From Streptomyces sp. rh34 (GTDB lineage: Bacteria; Actinomycetota; Actinomycetes; Streptomycetales; Streptomycetaceae), in NCBI RefSeq assembly GCF_002551245.1, contig NZ_NTGZ01000045.1, forward strand, positions 1 to 35,236: DNA of 35,236 nt. The letters run 5' to 3'. Shown piece after piece: positions 15,619-22,897 of the stretch. The position numbers and the translations under genes were made by a program. The notes beneath the pieces were generated by a model that was not told the DNA's origin, ran no database searches, and worked only from the letters and a program-made list of their open reading frames with translations. The number at the start of each line of letters is the position of its first letter. Position 1 is the stretch's first letter.

Positions 15619-16113
15619 CTAGGACTCCAACGCCCGGGGCGCCATGAAGGTGAGCGCTGGGTGCGCGTCTCCCGTATCCAGCTTGTGCTCCCGCTGCCCA
15701 GTCTCAGACCACCCTAGGCGTCTGTAGAGGCGGATAGCGGCTTCGTCTTTGGCCAGCACTTCCAGTTCGAGGGAAAGATTCTGGTCCTGCGCGTACTCCT
15801 CCGCAGCCCGAATCAGGCGTTCGCCCGCTCGGCGCTGCCGTGCCTCAGGGAGCACGAAGAGCCGTTCAAGCACTCCGGTCCGGCCCCCGTGTGTGCCGCT
15901 GACCGCCACATGCCCCACAACTCGCCCGGAGAGTTCCGCCACCCAAGCGGCCAACAGCTCGGGCGGTGACAGCCACCTCTCCGGATCCTCTACGCCTTCC
16001 ACGGGGTAGCCGTCCACTTCATGCACTGCAACTAGGGCAGACGCCGCCTGAGACAGGTCGCCGCGTGCTCGCAGGCGAATGCGCAACTCGTCGTCGGACG
16101 TGGTGCCGTTCAT
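15619..16113 (-). CDS. GNAT family N-acetyltransferase
   Basis: 164 residues from ATG 16113, with GGAGG 9 nt upstream. GNAT motifs: AWVAELSGRVVGHVAVSG (strands 2-4), LERLFVLPEARQRRAGERLIRAAEEYAQ (acetyl-CoA pyrophosphate loop, a variant of Q/RxxGxG/A) and LEVLAKDEAAIRLYRRLGWSETG (C-terminal substrate and CoA motif). The family acetylates small molecules or protein N-termini; the substrate is unknown. The gene starts 20 bp after the GntR stop and is probably co-transcribed and repressed with it. As element cargo it might modify a host compound, but nothing in the sequence shows this. Confidence 0.85.
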   Translation of the reverse strand: MNGTTSDDELRIRLRARGDLSQAASALVAVHEVDGYPVEGVEDPERWLSPPELLAAWVAELSGRVVGHVAVSGTHGGRTGVLERLFVLPEARQRRAGERLIRAAEEYAQDQNLSLELEVLAKDEAAIRLYRRLGWSETGQREHKLDTGDAHPALTFMAPRALES

Positions 16114-16133
16114 GGAAGTGCCTCCGGTTCTGG

Positions 16134-16910
16134 TTACTGGACGGGAAGGTCGTACTTGAGCCCGGTCACATCCGCCCTGTGGACGTAGCGGGAGACCTCG
16201 AACGCCTCCCCCGCTTGGTCGAAGCTGGTGTGTAGCACCTCCAGAACAGGTACGCCAGGGGACAGGTGCAACACAGCAGCCTCGTGCGGGCTGGGCATCC
16301 GGGCAGTGATCTCGTCCCTGATGGTCGTCATGACGTGCCCGAGGTCTTCCAGTCGGCCGTAGATGCCGTTCGGGCCCGATTTCGGCTGCGTCAGAAGCGT
16401 TCCCTCTGCCTCGCTCCACTTGAGGTACGTGGAGACGATCTGAACCGGCTCCTCGTCGGCGTAGTAGTGGTTCTCCCGGTGGACAACGCTGGCGGTGTCG
16501 GCCGGAACGCCGAGTCGCTCAGCCACATCGACGGGAGGTTCCTCGTTCGCGATCGACACCACGTCGATCCGCGCAGTCTTGCCCTGCTTCTTGGCCTCCA
16601 GACGAAACGGCGTCAGCCCGCTCTCCCTGTTCTTGAGGGAGTAACGATCACTGCCGAACCGGAAGAGCCGCTGCGGTTCGCGAACAAAGACGCCGCGGCC
16701 GTGCTCCGCCTTGACCAGACCTTGCTCAGACAGAAGGCGGACTGCTTCCCGGGCGGTGTTCCGCGCTGTGCCGTACTGCTCGGCCAACGTCCGTTCCGAC
16801 GGCAACTTGGCGCCGGCGCGGAGCTCTCCGGACTCGATGGCGGATCTCAGGGCCTGCGCAATGAGCCTACTGGCGGGGGGCTGGGTCTCGCGGCTACGAG
16901 GGGGAGTCAT
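16134..16910 (-). CDS. GntR/UTRA transcriptional repressor (KorSA-like)
   Basis: 258 residues from ATG 16910. Residues 10-75 form a GntR winged HTH: SRLIAQALRSAIESGELRAGAKLPSERTLAEQYGTARNTAREAVRLLSEQGLVKAEHGRGVFV. The rest is a UTRA effector domain (PADTASVVHRENHYYADEEPVQIVSTYL...VLEVLHTSFDQAGEAFEVSRYVHRAD). GntR repressors of this kind (KorA, KorSA) control transfer and replication genes of actinomycete plasmids and AICEs. The divergent promoter region holds three copies of a TGGCT-CA-AGCCA dyad, the first only 15 bp from this gene's start, which points to autoregulation and control of the plus-strand operon. The ligand is unknown. Confidence 0.9.
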   Translation of the reverse strand: MTPPRSRETQPPASRLIAQALRSAIESGELRAGAKLPSERTLAEQYGTARNTAREAVRLLSEQGLVKAEHGRGVFVREPQRLFRFGSDRYSLKNRESGLTPFRLEAKKQGKTARIDVVSIANEEPPVDVAERLGVPADTASVVHRENHYYADEEPVQIVSTYLKWSEAEGTLLTQPKSGPNGIYGRLEDLGHVMTTIRDEITARMPSPHEAAVLHLSPGVPVLEVLHTSFDQAGEAFEVSRYVHRADVTGLKYDLPVQ

Positions 16911-16924
16911 GACCCCAGGATACA

Positions 16925-17001
16925 ACTGGCTCAAGCCAGTAGCTTGACGACCGCTCCGCTGTCATGCTCAACTGGCTCAAGCCAGTAAGTGGCTCAAGCC
17001 A
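16925..17001. promoter_or_regulatory. Three operator-like dyads in the divergent GntR / replication-operon promoter
   Basis: ACTGGCT-CA-AGCCAGT occurs at 16925-16940 and 16971-16986; a shorter form, TGGCT-CA-AGCCA, at 16990-17001. Centre spacings are 46 and 17 bp. TTGACG at 16944 may be a -35 element for the plus-strand operon. They lie between the GntR start (16910, minus) and the first operon gene (17066, plus), the expected place for GntR operators. Confidence 0.78.
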
Positions 17002-17065
17002 GCAGGGAGCGGCTTCCTACCGCCAAGCAAGCAGCCGCTCCCTCAACCCATGAAGGGGTAAGTCC

Positions 17066-17452
17066 ATGATGCCTGGAATCCTTGCGGAGCGTATGACCGC
17101 TGACCGTCTGGCGAGCAACATCGACGTGTTCGGGGGCCCGGAGCCGCAGGACCCGACGGTGCGGGTCGCGGTGCGGGTGCCGGTGCACCTGTCGTTCACG
17201 GACCTGCTGGGTCTGCTGACCTTCGAGGGTGCGCTGACCTGGGACGAACTGAACGACGAGTCGGTCATCCGGGAGGCGCTTCAGTACGCGGTGCTCCAGA
17301 CGGACCTGGACACGATGGAGTCCTACGGCCGCCGGGCCCTGGCCGCCTACCGGGGCACGCCGGAGGCGGAGGACGCGGGCGACGCCAACCTGGCCTCCTT
17401 CGCCCGCAATGTCGCCATCGCGGTCACCCGCACGTTCGGGGTGTCGGCATGA
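17066..17452 (+). CDS. Hypothetical protein, first gene of the element operon
   Basis: 128 residues; AAGGGG 7 nt before ATG 17066 fixes the start (a second ATG follows immediately). The middle, VRVAVRVPVHLSFTDLLGLLTFEGALTWDELNDESVIREALQYAVLQTDLDTMESYGRRALAAYRG, looks soluble and mostly helical with one beta-rich segment. No known motif is recognised. It is the first gene after the GntR-controlled promoter and overlaps the next gene by 4 nt (ATGA), so it belongs to the replication operon. A role in replication or copy control is inferred from position only. Confidence 0.75.
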   Translation: MMPGILAERMTADRLASNIDVFGGPEPQDPTVRVAVRVPVHLSFTDLLGLLTFEGALTWDELNDESVIREALQYAVLQTDLDTMESYGRRALAAYRGTPEAEDAGDANLASFARNVAIAVTRTFGVSA

Positions 17453-18240
17453 CGGCCACCCTGGACGCCCTGTACGCGCACGTCGCGCCCCCGGCGGGCC
17501 CGGTGTTCTGCCTGGCGGAGATGGACCGCAGGCGGGAGGGTCACGACCTCCCCACCATTCCCGTGGGCGGGATCGAGGTGGATGTGAACGAGGCGGCTGC
17601 CGCCCTGTTCGAGGTCATGGCCGACGGGTTCGCCTGCCCGGTCCCCTCGACGGACACCCTGTACGCCACCCTGCGGACCGCTGTCGCGGCGCTCGGTGCG
17701 GTCGGGATCGCGGAAGCCTCCGAGGTCTTCGCGGGTCTGCCCGAGGATGAGTTCCCCGAGGTCGCCACGTGCCGCCGCTTCGCCTACCGCCTCGCCCTGT
17801 CCTTCTGGTACGCCGGGGCCCGCTCCCGCACCATGAGCATCGGGGAAGCGGGCGTCGCCCTGTACCTGTCGTCGCTGCACCGCTACCGCCAGGCCGCGTT
17901 CCGGGAGCTCCCGCAGCGGGCCCTGTTGGTCTCCCGCTCCCTCCACGAGGGCATGACCGCCGTCCCTACCGAGACCCTGATCCGGCTCGGGGCGCTCATG
18001 TCCGCCGAGCTGGGAGGCCCGGCGGCTGACCGGCAGCGCGATGCGGAGTGGCTGTACAAGCAGGCGCTGCCGGACTACCACCGCCGCCGCTTCTGCTTCG
18101 ACATCCTGCGGGCCATCGGCCCGAAATCGCAGCCCCTGCCGCTGATCGTCCGCCCCGACACCGGCGGGTACACGATCGGGCTGACCCCGCCGGCGGGCCC
18201 GGACGGGATGCGGCTGCGCTCGATGCGGGCGGAGTGGTAG
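17449..18240 (+). CDS. Hypothetical protein of the element operon
   Basis: 263 residues, starting within the previous stop codon (ATGA at 17449-17452). The sequence is mainly helical (EAAAALFEVMADGF, LYATLRTAVAALGAVGIAEASEVFAGLP, CRRFAYRLALSFWYAGARS, ETLIRLGALMSAELGG), with conserved-looking Trp and Tyr near WLYKQALPDYHRRRFCFDILRAIGP. No catalytic motif, HTH or membrane segment is clear. It could be a replication accessory factor or an anti-host protein. The HNH gene begins 2 nt after its stop, so the four genes from 17066 to 20506 appear to be one transcript. Confidence 0.75.
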   Translation: MTATLDALYAHVAPPAGPVFCLAEMDRRREGHDLPTIPVGGIEVDVNEAAAALFEVMADGFACPVPSTDTLYATLRTAVAALGAVGIAEASEVFAGLPEDEFPEVATCRRFAYRLALSFWYAGARSRTMSIGEAGVALYLSSLHRYRQAAFRELPQRALLVSRSLHEGMTAVPTETLIRLGALMSAELGGPAADRQRDAEWLYKQALPDYHRRRFCFDILRAIGPKSQPLPLIVRPDTGGYTIGLTPPAGPDGMRLRSMRAEW

Positions 18241-18242
18241 AC

Positions 18243-18845
18243 GTGGGATTCCAGCACCTCAACTCCACCCGCCGCCGCGCCCGCAAGCACCAGCTCGCCC
18301 TCCGCGACGGACAGCGCTGCGCCTACTGCGCTCTGCCGTTTGTCTCGCTGCGGGAGGCGACCCTTGATCACGTCGTGCCGGTATCGCTGTTGCGGACGTG
18401 GTCGGCCGGTGCGCTCGTGCTCGCCTGCCGCCCCTGCAACCACGCCAAGGCGGACCGGCTTCCGCTGTCGCTGGCGCTGCTGGTCGTCTGGACGTACGGC
18501 CCCGACCTGCGTGACGAGACGCGTCACACCCCCCGTCACACCGACCCGACCGGCGACACGTTCACGCCCGACCGGTCGGTGTTCACGGCCGACCGCCCGG
18601 TGTTCACCGACCCCGACGAGTCGGACCTACCGGCCCCGATCGCGCTCGGTCCGGAGGCGGTGGACTGGCTGCTGCTGGCCCGGCTCGTTCACGCCCGCAC
18701 GACCGGTGAACGGTCGACCCCTGACCAGACGAAACACCGCAAAGCGGATCGTCGTGCGGTGCGGGTCGGCCGACTCGAACACGCCCGGCGGGCCGTCCGA
18801 CTGAACACGTGTGAACAGCGGGCCGATCGAGAGGTGAGCGCATGA
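18243..18845 (+). CDS. HNH endonuclease
   Basis: 200 residues from GTG 18243; GGAG in the end of the previous gene serves as ribosome site. The HNH/McrA-like core is residues 12-72: CAYC zinc pair, LDHVVPVSLL (DH motif), then CRPCNHAKAD (second CxxC with Asn and His). The C-terminal half is a disordered, Asp/Thr/Arg-rich segment with repeated DRSVFT / DRPVFT units, then a helical end. HNH proteins act as nicking or cleaving enzymes in phage packaging, homing, restriction and plasmid processing. Its tight coupling to the replication ATPase (4-nt ATGA overlap) suggests origin nicking or resolution here; this is inference. The DNA for the disordered part holds an inverted repeat pair described separately. 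Confidence 0.82.
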   Translation: MGFQHLNSTRRRARKHQLALRDGQRCAYCALPFVSLREATLDHVVPVSLLRTWSAGALVLACRPCNHAKADRLPLSLALLVVWTYGPDLRDETRHTPRHTDPTGDTFTPDRSVFTADRPVFTDPDESDLPAPIALGPEAVDWLLLARLVHARTTGERSTPDQTKHRKADRRAVRVGRLEHARRAVRLNTCEQRADREVSA

Positions 18846-18943
18846 GCACCGACCTGCACCAGATGAACGGCCACCCCCGACCCGTCCCGACGATCGGCCC
18901 CGAGGCCCCGACCGGTCGACCGCCCGTGAACACCGACCGGTCG
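18569..18943. repeat. 20-bp perfect inverted repeat spanning the HNH / replication ATPase junction
   Basis: CGACCGGTCGGTGTTCACGG (18569-18588) is exactly complementary to 18924-18943. Each arm contains the palindrome CGACCGGTCG, present a third time at 18909-18918, and GTGTTCAC occurs again at 18600-18607. Both arms fall in DNA encoding low-complexity protein segments, so the constraint may be on DNA rather than protein. Confidence 0.75.
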
Positions 18944-20506
18944 ACCGCGTACGCCCGCCGATCGGGCGGGAAGTCGGGTGAGGACGGGGGCAAGAAGCCG
19001 TCGGCCGCAACCCGCCTGGTTGCCCTGGCGCGGGAGCGGTACACGTTCGTCGTGTCGACCGACGCCCGCCCCTACGCGGTCGCCATCGACGGCCCGAACC
19101 TCGCGCTCCCTCTCCGGGGCAAGACCGGGGTGCGGCAGCGTCTGGCCCGCCTGTACGCGGACACGTTCGACGGGGACGTTGCCTCGCAGTCGGCCCTTGC
19201 GGACGCCATGACGGTCTTGGAAGGGATCGCGGAGGACAACGACCCCGTACCTGTGCACCTGCGGGTCGGCTCCACCCCGGACGGGCGGATCGTGGTCGAC
19301 CTCGGCACCGCCGACGGCCGCGCGGTCGTGGTGTCCCCGGGCCGCTGGGAAGTTGTGGACCGGGCCCCGGTTCTCTTCCGCCGCTCCGGAGCCATGGCGC
19401 CCATGCCCGTGCCCGTCCGCACCTCGGACGGCCTGGCCCGCTTCCACTCCATGCTGAACATGGACGAGAGCGCGTTCCGTCAGATGGCCGCGTGGATGGC
19501 GGCGGCCTGGCTGCCCGACATCCCCCACCCGATCCTGACGTGCAAGGGCGAGCAGGGCACCGGGAAGTCCATGACCGCCCAGATGGCCATCAACCTCATC
19601 GACCCGTCCCCGGCCGCCAGGCGTAGCCAGCCGCGCGACGAGAAAGCGTGGTCCCGGCAGGCGTTCACCTCGTGGGCCCTGTGCCTGGACAACATCAGCA
19701 TCATCCCCCGGTGGCTGTCGGACACCCTGTGCAAGGCGGTCACCGGTGACGGGGTGGTGGACCGGGCCCTGTTCACCGATGACGACGTGGTGGTTCTCTC
19801 CTACCGCCGCGTGCTGGCTATGACGACCATCGACGCCGGAGCGTTGGCCGGAGACCTGGCCGAACGGATCCTGATGGTGGAACTCCAACTCATCGACGGA
19901 GCCCGCCGCCGCTCGGAAGAGGAATTGGACGCGGCGTTCGCGGAAGCCCGCCCCGCGGTACTCGGTGCGCTGCTGGACCTGCTGGCCGGGGTCCTGGAAG
20001 TGCTGCCCTCGGTTCGGCTGGACACGATGCCGCGCATGGCCGACTTCGCCCGCGTCCTGGCCGCTGTCGACCAGGTCACCGGCTGGCAGACCCTCCCGGA
20101 CTACCTGGCCGCATCCTCGAACGTCGCCAGCGACGCGTTGGAAGGCGACCTATTCGGCACCGCTCTCGCCGCTCTGGTGACACGGGCCGGAACGTGGACG
20201 GGAACCGCCGCCCAGCTCCTCGAACAGCTCCAACCGGCTAGCGGAGTACGGCCTCCTGACTGGCCCAAGGACCCGACCCGGACCTCAGGGAGGGTCAAGC
20301 GGCTGGCCCCGCTCCTGCGCTCCATCGGGATCACCGTGGACGACACGCAGCGTAGTAAGGACCCCGACCGGCGTCGCCTGCTGATCCTCACCCGGACCGC
20401 GCCGGAGGACACGTCAGCGTCCACACCCTCCGAGCCCGACCAAGGCTCCTTCTGGCCGGAGGAACCCCCGCCGGACCCGGACGAATTCCCGCCCGACCTG
20501 CACTGA
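18842..20506 (+). CDS. P-loop ATPase, probable replication helicase/initiator of the element
   Basis: 554 residues, start overlapping the HNH stop (ATGA at 18842-18845). The first 60 residues are disordered. A beta-rich domain follows (YTFVVSTDARPYAVAIDGPNLALPL...RVGSTPDGRIVVDLG), then an ATPase core with Walker A KGEQGTGKS (about 235-243), Walker B-like ALCLDNIS (about 277-284), a sensor region VVLSYRRVLAMTTID and an arginine-bearing AERILMVEL. The C-terminal third is winged-helix-like (LEQLQPASGVRPPDWPKDPTRTSGRVKRLAPLLRSIGI) and ends in an acidic Pro-rich tail. The layout matches ATPases found beside int/xis in actinobacterial elements and phages, related to SF3/D5-type helicases. No primase motif is evident. 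It probably loads at one of the iteron regions. Confidence 0.75.
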   Translation: MSTDLHQMNGHPRPVPTIGPEAPTGRPPVNTDRSTAYARRSGGKSGEDGGKKPSAATRLVALARERYTFVVSTDARPYAVAIDGPNLALPLRGKTGVRQRLARLYADTFDGDVASQSALADAMTVLEGIAEDNDPVPVHLRVGSTPDGRIVVDLGTADGRAVVVSPGRWEVVDRAPVLFRRSGAMAPMPVPVRTSDGLARFHSMLNMDESAFRQMAAWMAAAWLPDIPHPILTCKGEQGTGKSMTAQMAINLIDPSPAARRSQPRDEKAWSRQAFTSWALCLDNISIIPRWLSDTLCKAVTGDGVVDRALFTDDDVVVLSYRRVLAMTTIDAGALAGDLAERILMVELQLIDGARRRSEEELDAAFAEARPAVLGALLDLLAGVLEVLPSVRLDTMPRMADFARVLAAVDQVTGWQTLPDYLAASSNVASDALEGDLFGTALAALVTRAGTWTGTAAQLLEQLQPASGVRPPDWPKDPTRTSGRVKRLAPLLRSIGITVDDTQRSKDPDRRRLLILTRTAPEDTSASTPSEPDQGSFWPEEPPPDPDEFPPDLH

Positions 20507-20565
20507 CACGACCGGGACCCTTCCGGGCCGGGCCGCCGCACAGCGGCCCGGACGTGTCACCCGCT

Positions 20566-20659
20566 GCGGACGCTGAAGCCGTCCAGCGTCCGCAGCGTCC
20601 GCCCCAGCGTCCGCCCATCTCACCCCAACTGACCTGCACCAACCCGAGAGTGCGGACGC
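20566..20659. repeat. Second GCGTCCGC iteron cluster, between the ATPase and excisionase genes
   Basis: Forward copies start at 20586, 20595 and 20607; reverse copies at 20566 and 20652, with a partial GGACGC at 20671. This is the same octamer as at 14730-14910. It occupies most of the 251-bp gap between the ATPase stop and the excisionase start. Confidence 0.8.
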
Positions 20660-20670
20660 TGGATCGCTCT

Positions 20671-20699
20671 GGACGCTGGCTTACACCAACTCTCTAGGA
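20671..20699 (-). repeat. Right copy of the 29-bp inverted repeat
   Basis: Reads on the minus strand TCCTAGAGAG, then TTGGTGTAAGCC, then AGCGTCC; two mismatches to 14707-14735. It sits about 60 bp upstream of the excisionase gene, so it could also hold that gene's promoter or operator. Confidence 0.8.
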
Positions 20700-20757
20700 C
20701 GGCACCCCGGTACACCCTCCGCGCACCGCACCCCGGACACGAGGAGTCACCACCACG

Positions 20758-20979
20758 ATGCCCACCGACCCCCGCGCCACCCTCCGCGCCGGACTCCCCG
20801 ACCGCTACCTCACCCCCGAAGACCTGGCCGCGCTGCTGTCCGTCCCGATCGAGACCGTCTACCACTGGCGCAAGCGCCGCACCGGACCGCCCGGCTTCCG
20901 CATCGGCCGGCACATCCGCTACGACCCCGCAGCCGTCCGCGACTGGATCACCGAACAAGCCGCCCGCGACGCAGCCTGA
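20758..20979 (+). CDS. Excisionase (AlpA/MerR-type HTH, Xis)
   Basis: 73 residues; GAGGAG about 12 nt before ATG 20758. The segment YLTPEDLAALLSVPIETVYHWRKRRTGPPGFRIGRHIRYDPAAVRDWI is a HTH_17 / AlpA-type winged helix, the usual form of recombination directionality factors in actinomycete elements. It would bend the attachment-site arms and direct the integrase to excision. Unlike most such pairs, it is separated from int by 650 bp of repeat-rich DNA instead of being adjacent or overlapping. A transcription activator role, as for AlpA in phage satellites, is also possible. Confidence 0.85.
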   Translation: MPTDPRATLRAGLPDRYLTPEDLAALLSVPIETVYHWRKRRTGPPGFRIGRHIRYDPAAVRDWITEQAARDAA

Positions 20980-21222
20980 CCCGCCACCCGCACAAGGGGA
21001 GGTAGAGCCCTCCCCCTCTACCCCGGGCCCCGTGAACGCCCGTGGACCGGCCGCCGTTGGACCCCTTCTCCGGGGCCCGGCGGTAGCGGGGGCCCCTTAC
21101 CCCCGTAGAGGGGCAGGTAAGGGCCTCCCACCTGCGAGGTAAGGCCGGTAAAGGGGTGCCAGTGCCCCGCCCGGAACCCCCGCCGAACAGGGGGAGGCGC
21201 ACCCCCACCGGGCGGGGAGGGA

Positions 21223-21273
21223 GTTGGGGAGGCGGGCACATCCTGGGGAGTTCTCCCCAACCGCCTCCCCAAC
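21223..21273. repeat. Nested inverted repeat, block A
   Basis: Outer arms GTTGGGGAGGCGG (21223-21235) / CCGCCTCCCCAAC (21261-21273), 13 bp perfect. Inner arms TGGGGAG (21244-21250) / CTCCCCA (21253-21259) around TT. Confidence 0.85.
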
Positions 21274-21437
21274 CCGCCCCACCCACGCTGATCAGCGACA
21301 ACACCCCAGTTGGGGAGCATGGGGAGGCTGGGGAGGCACCCCCGGAACCCACCCGGAAACCGCCCTCAGCAGCCACCCCGGACCCCCTGTCCCTGCCTCC
21401 CCACCGCACCGCACAGGCCAGGGAGGCACACCCCTCC

Positions 21438-21481
21438 GGGTCAGGGAGGCAGGGAGAACTCCCTACCCGCCTCCCTGACCC
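21438..21481. repeat. Nested inverted repeat, block B
   Basis: Outer arms GGGTCAGGGAGGC (21438-21450) / GCCTCCCTGACCC (21469-21481), 13 bp perfect. Inner arms AGGGAG (21451-21456) / CTCCCT (21459-21464) around AA. Compared with block A, paired positions have changed together so that both stems stay perfect. Confidence 0.85.
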
Positions 21482-21630
21482 AACCTCCCCAACCTGACCT
21501 GCAACAACACCCAATCAGGGAGGCAGGGAGGCACCCCCGGAACACCCCTCGAACCCCCGGAAACCACGGCTCCCGACACCCCCTGTCTCTCCCTCCCTGA
21601 CTGCCACCACACCGAGAGGAGTCAGCCCCC

Positions 21631-22866
21631 ATGGCTGGCCACATCCAAGACCGCTGGTACAAGACCGAACCCGGCCCCACCGGCAAGCCCGTCAGGGTCA
21701 AGACCGACCGCCACGGCACCGGCATGCGCTACCGCGCCCGCTACATCAGCCCCGACGGAACGGAGAAGTCGAAGTCCTTCCCTGACGGACAGAAGCGCAA
21801 GGCCGAGCACTGGCTGACCGGCATCGAAGCCGACATGTCGCGCGGCCAGTACATCGATCCGCGCGCGGCCCGTATGACGTTCCAGGAGTTCGGGGAGAAG
21901 TGGTTGGCCAGCCAGAGCGGGGATCCGAACACGCGGGCCTCCATCGGCTCTCAGCTCAAGCTGCACGCCTTCCCGCGCATCGGGTCGCGGCCCCTGGGAG
22001 CGTTCCAGCCGAGCCATATCCGGGAGTTCGTCACCCAGCTCGAAGCGTCGAGCATGTCCGGCTCGTACGCCCGCGTCATCTTCTCCAACGTGCGGGCGAT
22101 CCTGAGCGCGGCTGTCGAGGACGGGTACCTCTCGCGGAACCCCTGCCACTCGCGCACGGTGTCGCTTCCGGAGATGGGGGCCCGACGGGTCGTGCCCTGG
22201 CTGCCCGAGCGGGTTTTCGCCGTACGGGAGGCCCTGAACGAGCGCTTCCGTCCCATGGTCGACGCAGGGGCCGGGTGCGGACTGAGGCAGGGCGAGATTC
22301 TCGGCCTCTCCGTGGAGGGGCTGGACTTCGACAACGAGACGCTTCACGTTGTCCAGCAGCTCAAGCTGAGCTTGAGTCAGCCCGTCTTCGCACCGCCCAA
22401 GGGGGGCAAGCTGCGGGACGTGCCCCTGCCTGCCCCCGTGGCCGACGCGCTCAAGCGGCACATGAAGCACTTCCCGCCGGTTGAGATCACGCTGCCGTGG
22501 ATGCGCGCCGGCGGACCGCCCGTGACGAAACGGCTGATCTTCACCGGCCCTCTTGGCGGGCATGTCTGGCGCACGTCGCTGAATGAGGATCACTGGAAGC
22601 CCGCTCTTGCGGCAGTCGGCGTCATCCCCATGGCGAAGAGCCGGGAGCACGCCGCCGCCCGTGAGCACGGAATGCACGCCCTACGGCACTTCTACGCGTC
22701 GGTGCTGCTGGACGCGGGGGAGAGCATCAAGGCCGTCAGCGAGTACCTGGGGCACTCCGATCCGGGCCTCACGCTGAAGGTGTACGCCCATCTGATGCCG
22801 AGTAGCCGAGACCGAGCACGGAAGGCGATCAGCGCGGCGTTCCAGCCGCCAGAGCCCCCGTGCTGA
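21631..22866 (+). CDS. int: Tyrosine recombinase (integrase)
   Basis: 411 residues from ATG 21631. The N-terminal arm-binding part is RARYISPDGTEKSKSFPDGQKRKAEHWL. The core-binding domain (about 80-180) includes TFQEFGEKWLASQ and an SSMSGSYARVIFSNVRAILSAAVEDGYLSRNPC segment. The catalytic domain has Arg219 in GCGLRQGEILGL, His349-x-x-Arg352 in HALRHFYASVLL, His375 in LGHSDPG and nucleophile Tyr385 in LKVYAHLM, so the active site is complete. It lies at the right end next to attR, as in pSAM2-class elements, and its stop codon falls inside the right subterminal repeat. It should recombine the 19-bp core at the gpm 3' end. Confidence 0.96.
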   Translation: MAGHIQDRWYKTEPGPTGKPVRVKTDRHGTGMRYRARYISPDGTEKSKSFPDGQKRKAEHWLTGIEADMSRGQYIDPRAARMTFQEFGEKWLASQSGDPNTRASIGSQLKLHAFPRIGSRPLGAFQPSHIREFVTQLEASSMSGSYARVIFSNVRAILSAAVEDGYLSRNPCHSRTVSLPEMGARRVVPWLPERVFAVREALNERFRPMVDAGAGCGLRQGEILGLSVEGLDFDNETLHVVQQLKLSLSQPVFAPPKGGKLRDVPLPAPVADALKRHMKHFPPVEITLPWMRAGGPPVTKRLIFTGPLGGHVWRTSLNEDHWKPALAAVGVIPMAKSREHAAAREHGMHALRHFYASVLLDAGESIKAVSEYLGHSDPGLTLKVYAHLMPSSRDRARKAISAAFQPPEPPC

Positions 22867-22883
22867 CGGCCCACGGACGGCCC
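22863..22883 (+). repeat. Subterminal repeat, right copy (candidate integrase arm site)
   Basis: Beginning CTGACGGCCCACGG, it matches 13765-13785 at 20 of 21 positions, has two GACGGCCC units, and overlaps the last two codons of int. It lies about 60 bp inside the right core site. Confidence 0.65.
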
Positions 22884-22897
22884 CAGAAATGAAGCGG

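Larger units (their letters stand above)
20980..21630. other. Repeat-rich non-coding gap between xis and int
   Basis: No supported gene; open frames here are Pro/Arg low-complexity shadows. A small hairpin, GGTAGAG (21001-21007) / CTCTACC (21016-21022), lies at the left. From 21223 on there are two diverged ~215-bp blocks, each with a nested inverted repeat, an AACAACACCC segment, several GGGAGGC motifs, a GGCACCCCCGGAAC segment and a CCCCTGT end. The first block uses GGGGAG, the second CAGGGAG. The integrase ribosome site GAGAGGAG ends the region. Confidence 0.75.

Noticed and set aside
21156..21600. Pro/Arg-rich frames in the xis-int gap
   Set aside because: They translate the GGGAGGC / GCCTCCC repeats in several frames equally; no start signals.
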